Assembly: GCA_000283635.1 (NCBI GenBank)
Contig: HE613569.1
Location: 1,141,501-1,205,500, forward strand
Length of the DNA: 64,000 nucleotides
Source: Streptococcus macedonicus ACA-DC 198
GTDB taxonomy: Bacteria; Bacillota; Bacilli; Lactobacillales; Streptococcaceae
Direction: 5' to 3'
Made by a program: the position numbers and the translations under genes. The notes beneath the pieces were generated by a model, which saw nothing but the letters and a program-made list of their open reading frames with translations, had not been told where the DNA came from and made no database searches. Below, piece after piece: positions 28,701 to 36,594 of this stretch; positions within the stretch are counted from its first letter, which is position 1; every line of letters begins with the position of its first letter.

Positions 28701-29344
28701 TTTTTATAGCCTTTAATACGTATCTCATCAATAGACTGATAACCAGCTTTAAAAGCTGATTCACTTCCCTTGCGAGCCACTTTTGTACCATCACTATTTT
28801 GCGTAAAAGTCGGCTCTGGTAACTGAACCATAATAAATTGACGATTACCACCATCTTCCGCATTTAGTTGCATAACAGCATCTGCTGTTGTGGCTGACTC
28901 TGCAAAGAAATCGAGGATGGTAGCGCCTTTTTCATCATAAGTGGCTGCATCAAGTAAGTACTTTATAAGAGCACTTGGCTTAGGATTAGTGAAAATAGCC
29001 ACATCATCAAATATTTTTTAACTCTGTGGTTGCATCAGTATTTGTAGGTAATTCATTGAAAGATTTAGCAAAAATAGATATCGGGGGTTAATATTTACCT
29101 CATCAGAATTTCTATATAGAGTTGGTCTAAGAGTTTTAATAGATTTTATTTCTATTGTAGCTCCATTACTGATAGCATCTTCTATTTTTGATTGAACCCA
29201 CTTGAATCTTCCTTTCATTTTAATATCTGTTGTAGGAGTTCCATTTTCCACCGGCATCAGCTCTGCTTCTATTGCAAATCTGGGTAGGGGTGATAACATC
29301 ACAACCGATATCCTGCTTCGCATTTGCGTAGCACTTAACTGCAA
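28691..29344 (-). pseudogene. Type III adenine methyltransferase (Mod), central remnant
   Basis: Two overlapping frames together restore a Mod segment: GTPTTDIKMKGRFKWVQSK and LRPTLYRN in one, then FAKSFNELPTNTDATTELKNI, then FTNPKPSALIKYLLDAATYDEKGATILDFFA and GGNRQFIMVQLPEP. Frameshifts lie at a C5 run near 29089-29093 and at about 29013-29017. SAM motif I reads DFFAESATTA, with Glu where Gly is expected. The target-recognition end is deleted into res. The N-terminus of what looks like the same gene is at 36399-36584. Confidence 0.75.
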
Positions 29345-29380
29345 TTTGCAAGATATCCTTGAAATCGTTTATGATTAAAT

Positions 29381-29422
29381 AAAAAATGGATGACCACTTC
29401 AATTTTCGGTCATCCATTTTTT
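29381..29422. terminator. Terminator of the hsd operon
   Basis: AAAAAATGGATGACC (29381-29395) pairs perfectly with GGTCATCCATTTTTT (29408-29422). On the minus strand it lies right after the stop codon of the 37-codon ORF, so it ends the hsd transcript. Confidence 0.85.
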
Positions 29423-29536
29423 CTATTGATATGATTCAGTTACTTCAGCGATTTTTGGTAAATCAGCAACAGCGATAAGGAGCTGTCCGCTGCATTGCTT
29501 TTTAACATAGTCCTTGGGGGAATATTGTTTTAACAT
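29423..29536 (-). CDS. Small protein at the end of the hsd operon
   Basis: A 37-codon frame starting MLKQYSPKDYVKKQC and ending VTESYQ. A clear AAGGAG lies eight bases before the ATG, and the stop is one base from the operon terminator. It has no membrane segment and I do not recognise it. Position and binding site make translation plausible; it might be a small R-M accessory or a relic of a longer gene. Confidence 0.45.
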   Translation of the reverse strand: MLKQYSPKDYVKKQCSGQLLIAVADLPKIAEVTESYQ

Positions 29537-29608
29537 AGCGTCTCCTTCGCTTGCTTTTACATGAATTTATTGTACAGCCGTTAAAATAGTATTGTGGTCA
29601 CTTCGTTT

Positions 29609-29652
29609 CATCATTTAGCACCAACGCTTGGGAACAGCGTTGACCTAAATGA
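29609..29652. repeat. Inverted copy of the hsdS palindrome after hsdM
   Basis: ATCATTTAG (from about 29610) pairs with CTAAATGAT, enclosing a second dyad AACGCT-TGGGAAC-AGCGTT (29623-29641). The 17-bp core, ACGCTTGGGAACAGCGT, is the exact reverse complement of the palindrome in the two DAWEQR-coding repeats of hsdS. Read on the plus strand it codes NAWEQR followed by a stop. Confidence 0.6.
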
Positions 29653-29656
29653 TTGT

Positions 29657-31312
29657 CTATTTCCCTAACAAGCGAATAAATTTATTCAATTCTTCTTGTG
29701 CTTCTGGAGTTGTTCCTTTCAATGAACCAACCAATTCAAATAGCTCTTGTGTTGACTTCTCAATATCAGCTTTGACTTCTTTTAGTTCTTTTGCGACTTC
29801 ATCCAGTGGAATAACTTCTTCTTCCTCAAAAGTATCCACATAGCGAGGAATATTCAAGTTATAGTCATTTTCCTTGATTTCATCAAGCGTTGCTACGTGA
29901 GCGTATTTTTCAACGTCTTCACGATTACGGTAGGTTTCAATAATCTTATCGATATTTTCAGCTGACAGCTTGTTTTGGTTCTTCCCTTTTTCAAAATCAT
30001 TGGAAGCGTCAATGAACAAGATGTCTTTGTTTTCTGCGCGTGCTTCACGTCCTTTAAAAACTAAAACGCAGGTTGGAATACTTGTTCCATAGAAGAGATT
30101 GGCTGGCAAACCAATCACCGCATCAAGTAAATTCTCATCAATGATGTTCTTTCGAATTTTGCCCTCAGATGCACCACGGAATAGGACACCGTGAGGAAGA
30201 ACAATCGCCATTGTTCCAGTTTTTTCTAGGTGATATAGACCATGCAAGACAAAGGCATAATCTGCTTTAGAGGCTGGTGCTATGCCATAACCTTTGAATC
30301 GCGTATCTTTTTCACGGTCAATGTTCTTAATATCCCATTTTTGAGAGTAAGGAGGGTTGGCGACAACTGCATCAAATTTCAATGGGATTTGGATCCCATC
30401 TTTTTCAGCAAACGGCCAATCAGCGTCAAGCGTATCCGCACGTTTCAAATTCATATTGCGATAATTCACCCCATGCATCATCAAGTTCATGCGAGCCAAG
30501 TTGTAAGTGGTTGTATTCAGCTCTTGACCATAGAAATCAACACTGCCTTTTGCTTCCCCATTTGGCAATTCTTTTTGAACGGTCAACAATAATGACCCAG
30601 ACCCCATTGTAGGGTCATACACGTGAAATTGTCCTTTTTGATCTTTTGGGTCCAACGTGACAAGCTTAGCCAAAATTTGACTGACTTCATGCGGTGTATA
30701 GAACTCCCCACCTTTTTTACCTGCGTTAGCGGCGAATTGTCCAATCAAGTATTCATAAACATCGCCTAAAATGTCATGCCCTGACTCATCTTTGAAATTA
30801 AACTCATTAATCATCAAGACAATATCATTTAAGGCTTTGGCACGTTCGTTCGTTGATGACCCAAGCCTTGTATCGCCAAGATTGACATCTGAGAAGACAT
30901 TGGCAAAGTCATCTTCTGCCTGTTCGTTACGTTTGGCATTCGTGTTGAACGAATCAAACATATCTTGGAAGTCACTGGCTTTGATTTTGTGGTTTTCAAT
31001 TTTTGCGACAATCTTCTCCCAAACATAGTCAGGACTGATCGCATAGCCGATACCTTTTGAAATTTCCTCTAGGTATTCTTCTTTTTCTGCGTCATCTTCG
31101 ACTTCATAGAAGTCCTCCAAGTGATTCACCTTCAAATAGTCATCTTGATTTTCTGAAAGGTAGCGGTAGAACATGAAAGGTAAGATATAGTTCTTATATT
31201 CGCTAGCATCCATTGTCCCACGCAGGGTGTTCGCCATTTCCCATAGTTTTGAAGTAATGTCTCTGGCGGTTGCACCTTTTACTTTGATAGGTTCATTATT
31301 TTCTTTTGCCAT
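29657..31312 (-). CDS. hsdM: Type I restriction-modification methyltransferase subunit
   Basis: N6-adenine methyltransferase of the HsdR2M2S complex; with HsdS it protects host sites. The 551-residue product has an N-terminal helical domain (SKLWEMANTLRGTMDASEYK), KKGGEFYTPHEVSQILA near 205, SAM motif I DPTMGSGSLLL near 236 and the catalytic NPPY in VVANPPYSQKWD near 318. It looks intact. It is last of the large genes in the order hsdS', hsdR, hsdS, hsdM, about 95 bp after hsdS. Confidence 0.95.
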   Translation of the reverse strand: MAKENNEPIKVKGATARDITSKLWEMANTLRGTMDASEYKNYILPFMFYRYLSENQDDYLKVNHLEDFYEVEDDAEKEEYLEEISKGIGYAISPDYVWEKIVAKIENHKIKASDFQDMFDSFNTNAKRNEQAEDDFANVFSDVNLGDTRLGSSTNERAKALNDIVLMINEFNFKDESGHDILGDVYEYLIGQFAANAGKKGGEFYTPHEVSQILAKLVTLDPKDQKGQFHVYDPTMGSGSLLLTVQKELPNGEAKGSVDFYGQELNTTTYNLARMNLMMHGVNYRNMNLKRADTLDADWPFAEKDGIQIPLKFDAVVANPPYSQKWDIKNIDREKDTRFKGYGIAPASKADYAFVLHGLYHLEKTGTMAIVLPHGVLFRGASEGKIRKNIIDENLLDAVIGLPANLFYGTSIPTCVLVFKGREARAENKDILFIDASNDFEKGKNQNKLSAENIDKIIETYRNREDVEKYAHVATLDEIKENDYNLNIPRYVDTFEEEEVIPLDEVAKELKEVKADIEKSTQELFELVGSLKGTTPEAQEELNKFIRLLGK

Positions 31313-31407
31313 GTTATTTTATCTCCTTTAAATAAACATTTGTTGTGACGGGGCGGGCGACGGTCGGCCCTAATCCTATCGGGCTGAAAGTCCGAAAATG
31401 ATGTGAG
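31313..31407 (-). other. GC-rich spacer between hsdS and hsdM
   Basis: About 50 bp in the middle (31345-31392) are clearly GC-richer than everything around, with GGGCGGGCGACGG and a weak GGGC/GCCC dyad. AAAGGAG for hsdM follows. No coding frame or terminator is evident. Confidence 0.4.
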
Positions 31408-32601
31408 TTACACGAACATCATTTGTAGTAGTGATTTTTTCATTTTTTTGAGTGAATCTAACTCACGCTGATGAAGAGTGATGAGACTATCTAGACTTGA
31501 AAAGTAATCTCCAATTTTTTCCTGCTCTTTTACGCTTGGTATCATAAAAGGTATTGTTGAGAGAACAGGATATTTTAAATTCCATGTATCAGAGGTGAGA
31601 CCTTGAGACCATCTTTTAAAGATTTCAAGTGTTGGTTGCTTTTTAAATAATTCCATAAAGAATTTACCATTGCAGTTATTTTTAGGAATTAGAACCGTAT
31701 AGGCAGGACTTACAATACCGTCATAATCAGAAGTTCCAACAGCACCCTGCCACATTCTCATAGAGTTATATGGAACATCACCTTTTTTTACAACTTTATA
31801 ATTACTTTTATCTTCAGATGCAATATTTCTCTTTTCAGAATCAATTTGCCTAATTACTCCATTTGAAATAGTAACAGACAATAACTCTTCGTTTCCTGAT
31901 GCTCTTTCAGAACGCTCATCAAAGACATCTCCCAACTTACGCTGTTCCCAAGCGTCAGTGAATCCTGCAAAGCGAATTTCTGGTTTATCTTCCCCATTTT
32001 TCGGAAACATTTTTTGTAAGTAACTTTTCTTCATTTTTGCAAGCAAATCACACTCACGCTGATGAAGAGTGATAGTGTTATCTAACGTTTTGAAGAAGGT
32101 ACCGATTTTTTGTTGTTCTTCAAGACTTGGTAAAAGAATTTGAGCTTCTTTAATATCATTTGAGTTGATACTTTCAAAAGTTGATCCTGTACTTAATTTC
32201 GTCCAGTAGCCATTTTGCTTCATTCTTCCAAGTGATTGAAACAGAAATTCATTTCCTTTAATCGCTGCAACTCCACGACCTAAAACAACGTCATAATCAG
32301 TTTTTCCAATATCTCCAACTGGTGCACGAACACTCAAAATCAAATCACCTTTATCAGCAGTTTTTGTTACTTGTGTAGTCCAAACTCTAGGAACCACTCT
32401 GCCATCTTTCATATCTGCATTACCTTGAACGAGAATATAATCAGACGGATTTTCTGTATAGTTTTCAGAGTTAGGCGATTGACCCATAGTAATTTTTGCT
32501 ACATTTCCAAGCTTACGCTGTTCCCAAGCGTCAGTGTATCCGTCAAAGCGAATTTGGGGTATTTTTGTTGCTTTTTCACTCATTTGTTTCTTCGTCCCCA
32601 T
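31408..32601 (-). CDS. hsdS: Type I restriction-modification specificity subunit
   Basis: Determines the bipartite DNA target of the HsdMS and HsdRMS complexes. The 397-residue product is two similar halves, each with a DAWEQRKLG opening (near 24 and 217), a target-recognition domain and a conserved helix with TLHQRE and L-KMKKS (near 175 and 378). Both halves look intact. The start may be M1 at 32601 or M7 at 32583. The repeats that code the conserved parts are nearly identical DNA and could recombine. It follows hsdR after 37 bp. Confidence 0.93.
   Translation of the reverse strand: MGTKKQMSEKATKIPQIRFDGYTDAWEQRKLGNVAKITMGQSPNSENYTENPSDYILVQGNADMKDGRVVPRVWTTQVTKTADKGDLILSVRAPVGDIGKTDYDVVLGRGVAAIKGNEFLFQSLGRMKQNGYWTKLSTGSTFESINSNDIKEAQILLPSLEEQQKIGTFFKTLDNTITLHQRECDLLAKMKKSYLQKMFPKNGEDKPEIRFAGFTDAWEQRKLGDVFDERSERASGNEELLSVTISNGVIRQIDSEKRNIASEDKSNYKVVKKGDVPYNSMRMWQGAVGTSDYDGIVSPAYTVLIPKNNCNGKFFMELFKKQPTLEIFKRWSQGLTSDTWNLKYPVLSTIPFMIPSVKEQEKIGDYFSSLDSLITLHQRELDSLKKMKKSLLQMMFV
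31936..31960. repeat. hsdS repeat A, second copy
   Basis: A 25-bp stretch coding the DAWEQRKL segment of the second half, identical to 32512-32536. It contains the palindrome ACGCT-GTTCCCA-AGCGT. Confidence 0.75.
32052..32073. repeat. hsdS repeat B, first copy
   Basis: A 22-bp stretch coding the ITLHQRE segment, identical to 31461-31482 at the end of the gene. Pairs of direct repeats A and B flank each target-recognition domain. Confidence 0.7.
32512..32536. repeat. hsdS repeat A, first copy
   Basis: Identical over 25 bp to 31936-31960. It codes the DAWEQRKL segment of the first half. Confidence 0.75.
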
Positions 32602-32623
32602 CTTCTGTGTTATATAAAATCAT
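32576..32623 (-). pseudogene. Start of a RhuM-like gene, remnant
   Basis: A 15-codon frame MILYNTEDGDEETNE between hsdR and hsdS, preceded by TTGGGGAATG. ILYNTEDG is the usual opening of RhuM/virulence-protein family genes, which are common passengers in type I R-M operons. It runs out into the start of hsdS, so the rest was probably deleted. The assignment rests on eight residues only. Confidence 0.35.
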
Positions 32624-32638
32624 ATCATTCCCCAATTT

Positions 32639-35600
32639 TTACTCTCCTTTCTTAATCTCGTCAGCCATCGCATAAAAAGCTGTACGGAATTGTATGCGGT
32701 ATTTCACCCATGAAAGTTTTTTGATCTCATCTGCTGCAATCTTTTGATAGTCACTCCTTGCCTCATTCATGATGGCTGTCAATTCGCCTTGTTTGTCCAT
32801 ATCGTCAGTGCCTACACGATGTTTTTTGATAAGACTTTCAAGCTCTTTTGGCTTAGTGCTATTGTCAAGCCCCCATCTGCGTATAAAAGCAGTCACCAAT
32901 TGAATGTTTGAATCCTTTTGAGCCCGGTCCATAGCCTGATTCATCTTATCAACATCCCTGGGTGCTGGATAGTTGTCAAAGACAAATTCTTTATTAAAAA
33001 TCTTAGTGACAAAATTGCGCATTTTAGACTTCTCTTTATCGTTGTCAGATTTGGCAATTTCCAAGTGAATCTCTTCTTGCGTCGCAGCTGCTTGGTCTAT
33101 TTGGTTAGCATGGACTTCATCTGCCATCTTGGCAATCAAATCAATCAGATAATCATAGCTGATGGTGACGTTATGAATATGCACCATGTCCAAATCGACT
33201 TGTGAAACATCAATATCATCGCGTTTGGCTCTTCTCTCCTTCAACTCACCCGCAATCACAGTCGTCAAGAGAACTTCTTGTTCTTCTGTAATTCCAATCC
33301 CCGCATAGAACTCTTCAGGATTATCATAGGCTGAGACAGGATTGCCTTCATCATCCGTTGTGTATTGCTTCAACTGACTCAATAAGCTGTTGTATTCCTT
33401 CAGTTTATCAAAGACTTCATCTTGTGCCTTTTCACTTGGCGGAAGTTGAATAAACTCATCCGTTAACTCAGCAAGTTTCTTGACGACCCCTTGCATTTCT
33501 TCTTGCACTTTGCTAAATGGTTTGGAGATGATTCCAGACTCCACATTGCCTTCTTTCAAGTCCTCAAGAGAAAGCTGCTCATCAGCAGAAGCACGATTAG
33601 AGTAAATGGCAAATGCTTTATTCATCTCATACTCATTTTGAACTGGCCAACGGTAGTTGACGACATTTCCCCACGGCTTATCGACTAAGTTTTGCATCCG
33701 GTTCGTACGTGAATAGGCTTGTATGAGATTGCCGCCTTTCAAAGTACGGTCAACATAGAGCGTGTTTAATTCTGGCGCATCAAATCCCGTCAAAAGCTGG
33801 TCGACAACAATAACCAAGTCCAAGAAGTTTCCATCATCAGCTGTCTTATTCAAACGTCTTGCTAGGTCTTCGGTATATTGCTTCACAGTGGACATATCAT
33901 AGGTAGTCCCAAAGAGCGCATTATACGCATTGATGGCACGATGCAAGTTTTCGTTGGTTTTCAACTGATGCACGCTATTGGACGTATCCGCAGAAAAACT
34001 TACGGCAACTTTTAAGCGTTCTTCTTCCGGCTTGCTGCTATTTATTTCAGCAAATTTATCGAAGTATTCCATGGCTCTTGGTGTGCTGGCTTTGCTCCCT
34101 CCAACATGAACGGTTAGGAGTGCATTATACTTCCGATTGTTTGAACGTTTTTTCCAGTTATCAAAGATATCTTCAACTACCTTCGTGACATGATCAGGAT
34201 GGGTATCATAGACTGAACCTTTGATATTATCGTCAATATCTTCTTCTGTCGGATTTTCTGGCGCTTTGATCGTTTCTTTAAATTCAACGTTAAACCCAAG
34301 TACATTCTTGTCAGCAATAGCTTCCTTAATTGTATAGGCATGAAGTAACTCACCAAAGATTTCACGTGTTTCTGGGAATTTTGGCGTCCCAGTATAGCCT
34401 ATCCAAGCAGAATTAGGGATAGCATCTCGAATCGTTTTCAGCATTGGGGTTTTTTCTTCCCCATTTTTCTTAATCACATCTTCACTCGTCGAACGATGCG
34501 CCTCATCCACGATGAATAAAATCTTCTGATCTAACTTTTTAAAACTCTTATGAGACACATAACGAGACATCTTTTGAATACTGGTTACAATAATGTTCTT
34601 GTCGCTCTTGAGTGTGAGTTTTCGATGTAAGTCAGAAATATTGGCTGTATCACTCACAACTCCTGTTTTTCCTTCAAAACTAGCAACGGGGTCATAGGCT
34701 TGATAAGCGTCTGACGTTTGATTGGTTAAAGCGATACGGTCCACCAAAAAGACAACTTTATCAACGTTTGACATGCGACTCGCAAGCCAAGCAGTCTTAA
34801 AGCTCGTGATGGTCTTTCCAGACCCTGTGGTATGCCAAATGTAGCCCAATTTCCCGTCATTATAGTTAAAATCAAACGTGCGAACTTTATCCAGTACACG
34901 CTTTGTAGCGTACACCTGATACGGTCTCATCACTTTGATACTTTCCTTATTTTTTGTGCCATCAAGAACCATGTATCTGGTTGCCATATCATGCGCCATT
35001 GGGATAGACAAGACTTTATCCGCAAAAGTTTTCCAAGAGCGAACTCGGAGTGCAGTTTCTTCATCTTGCCAATGAAAGGCAAAAGCTTGGTTGAATTTAT
35101 CCAAAGTCGTATTGGCCATATAACGGATGTCAAATGGCGTCATTGCTATCAAGAGCTGCAATGTAGAAAAAATGCCACTGTATTGCTTCTCAGCGATATA
35201 CTGCTGCATTTGATTCAACGACTCCGAAGTACTATGAAGAGCTTTCTTCAATTCGATTTGGAGGATTGGAAGACCATTGATGAGTAGAGTTACATCAAAG
35301 CGGCGATTTGGCTTTCCATCAACCACTTTAGGTCGCTCAATCTGATTGACAATTTGATAAACAGTGCTTCCTCCCCCAACTTGCGCTTGGTCAAAAACCG
35401 TTAAGAAAACGTGCTTGCCGTTGTCTAAGTCCACTTCAATTTCTGATACACCATTCACGCCATAAAGAAACTGACCTGCTTGGTAGGGTGTTTCAATGGC
35501 AGTAATGACTTTTTTCACTTGATTGAACTCGGTAACGGACAAGGGATTATCCAGTCTAGCACGGTTGTTTTGCTCTAAGATTTGTTTGAAATTATCCCAA

Positions 35601-35734
35601 AGTTGGTCTGTTGTCTTGATGTTTTCCTTGTATTCCCATTGCTTCACACCACCGATTTGGGTCAAATACTCAATGACTTCTTTTTCAAACGCCAATTCTG
35701 ATTGACTTTTAATTGGACTATTCATGGTTTTCAT
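32639..35734 (-). CDS. hsdR: Type I restriction enzyme motor/nuclease subunit
   Basis: ATP-driven translocase and nuclease of the type I complex. The 1031-residue product has the N-terminal nuclease core (FDVTLLINGLPILQIELKK, with the Asp and Glu-X-Lys of PD-(D/E)xK, about 147-163), Walker A TTGSGKT near 315, DEAH in FIVDEAHRS near 430, the YTGTP motif, and a helical C-terminal HsdM-binding region. No break is seen. M1 at 35734 is almost on top of AAGGAG; M4 at 35725 is better spaced and may be the true start. It overlaps the end of the half-size S gene. Confidence 0.95.
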   Translation of the reverse strand: MKTMNSPIKSQSELAFEKEVIEYLTQIGGVKQWEYKENIKTTDQLWDNFKQILEQNNRARLDNPLSVTEFNQVKKVITAIETPYQAGQFLYGVNGVSEIEVDLDNGKHVFLTVFDQAQVGGGSTVYQIVNQIERPKVVDGKPNRRFDVTLLINGLPILQIELKKALHSTSESLNQMQQYIAEKQYSGIFSTLQLLIAMTPFDIRYMANTTLDKFNQAFAFHWQDEETALRVRSWKTFADKVLSIPMAHDMATRYMVLDGTKNKESIKVMRPYQVYATKRVLDKVRTFDFNYNDGKLGYIWHTTGSGKTITSFKTAWLASRMSNVDKVVFLVDRIALTNQTSDAYQAYDPVASFEGKTGVVSDTANISDLHRKLTLKSDKNIIVTSIQKMSRYVSHKSFKKLDQKILFIVDEAHRSTSEDVIKKNGEEKTPMLKTIRDAIPNSAWIGYTGTPKFPETREIFGELLHAYTIKEAIADKNVLGFNVEFKETIKAPENPTEEDIDDNIKGSVYDTHPDHVTKVVEDIFDNWKKRSNNRKYNALLTVHVGGSKASTPRAMEYFDKFAEINSSKPEEERLKVAVSFSADTSNSVHQLKTNENLHRAINAYNALFGTTYDMSTVKQYTEDLARRLNKTADDGNFLDLVIVVDQLLTGFDAPELNTLYVDRTLKGGNLIQAYSRTNRMQNLVDKPWGNVVNYRWPVQNEYEMNKAFAIYSNRASADEQLSLEDLKEGNVESGIISKPFSKVQEEMQGVVKKLAELTDEFIQLPPSEKAQDEVFDKLKEYNSLLSQLKQYTTDDEGNPVSAYDNPEEFYAGIGITEEQEVLLTTVIAGELKERRAKRDDIDVSQVDLDMVHIHNVTISYDYLIDLIAKMADEVHANQIDQAAATQEEIHLEIAKSDNDKEKSKMRNFVTKIFNKEFVFDNYPAPRDVDKMNQAMDRAQKDSNIQLVTAFIRRWGLDNSTKPKELESLIKKHRVGTDDMDKQGELTAIMNEARSDYQKIAADEIKKLSWVKYRIQFRTAFYAMADEIKKGE

Positions 35735-36317
35735 TCTCCTTTAGGGTTTCTTCAAGCACGCCATTTGTGAATTGTTCTATAAACTCTGAGTACCTGTTTA
35801 ATTTTGCTTGTAGTTTAAGGGTATCGGTGTATATCCGACCTATTTTAATTTGTTCATCTATTGGGGTGATTGGAACTTTCAAATCATTCAATGCTCTGAT
35901 TGGGATTTTAGGAATGATGTTCCCTTGTACTTCTCGTTCCTTTTGACGCTTCACCAAGCTATAATTGTTAAATAGATAAATGAAATATCGTTTGTCGATT
36001 TCACCATCTTTAAAATCAACCTTGGTAAAATTTATAGAAGGAACTTTTCCAGCATTTGTTTTCCCAACCATTGTTGCTTGTTGGAGTGAGTTACTAATGA
36101 CGATATCACCTTCATTTAGCGAGTAATCATTTAACGGCACTTTATTCATGTTGGGGGCACAATCACCTTCATAGTTGTAATCTTTTTCAAATGATGCATG
36201 GTCGTAATATATAACATCTACTAAGCCATACTGTTTTTCTGCACGAGCTGAATTCACACCTTGCACGAACGAAACCAAGTCTCCTAATCTATATTGTTCT
36301 ATTGCAGTTTTCCTCAA
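35718..36317 (-). CDS. Half-size type I specificity subunit
   Basis: The product is about 199 residues with one target-recognition domain: IEQYRLGDLVSFVQGVNS, YSLNEGDIVISNS, GKVPSINFTKV and a terminal conserved helix VPITPIDEQIKIGRIYTDTLKLQAKLNRYSEFIEQF. A full HsdS has two such units. There is no ATG near the 5' end; TTG at 36317 lies eight bases after GGAGG and is the best start. Half S subunits can dimerise and act as whole ones. It is first in the hsd operon, which is unusual. Confidence 0.75.
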   Translation of the reverse strand: MRKTAIEQYRLGDLVSFVQGVNSARAEKQYGLVDVIYYDHASFEKDYNYEGDCAPNMNKVPLNDYSLNEGDIVISNSLQQATMVGKTNAGKVPSINFTKVDFKDGEIDKRYFIYLFNNYSLVKRQKEREVQGNIIPKIPIRALNDLKVPITPIDEQIKIGRIYTDTLKLQAKLNRYSEFIEQFTNGVLEETLKENENHE

Positions 36318-36398
36318 ATAAATTGCCTCCAAGTTTAACGGAAATCAATTTTATGAAATTGCGTTATATTTCTACATAACCTATTCTATCAAAAGAAA

Positions 36399-36584
36399 TT
36401 AACTTTGTAAGAATAAAGTTTGAAATTGGATAAAATTTCCAAATATTATTTTAGGCTTACACTGATGAAGGGTGAGGAGAAAGTCGAGTTCTGTAAAAAA
36501 TTCTGGTAATTTATCTCTTAGCGTTTTTAGAAAAGCAGTATTTGAGGTAACCTGTGCATTATAATTTCGATTATCTTTAAGCAT
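36399..36584 (-). pseudogene. Type III Mod N-terminus fused to an HsdS scrap
   Basis: The frame begins MLKDNRNYNAQVTSNTAFL, then KTLRDKLPEFF, which I recognise as the N-terminal helix of a type III Mod protein. It continues as TELDFLLTLHQCK, which instead looks like the conserved FF-LD-LITLHQ helix of HsdS. The junction falls at the shared EFF segment, suggesting recombination there. GAGG precedes the ATG by six bases. The remaining mod sequence is about 7 kb downstream on the same strand, beyond the hsd genes. Confidence 0.6.
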
Positions 36585-36594
36585 AGGTTACCTC
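36544..36594 (-). promoter_or_regulatory. Hairpin covering the mod ribosome binding site and start codon
   Basis: On the minus strand GAGGTAACCTATGC (SD plus ATG) pairs with GCACAGGTTACCTC at codons 9-13, with 13 of 14 pairs. The start region would be masked in the folded mRNA. Confidence 0.6.

Noticed and set aside
29220..29417. 65-codon frame on the minus strand before the mod remnant
   Set aside because: Runs in a different phase through decayed mod sequence and the terminator; no family resemblance and no binding site.
31461..32536. Short repeats looking like a CRISPR trace
   Set aside because: They are in-frame coding repeats of hsdS (DAWEQR and TLHQRE segments), with no regular spacers.
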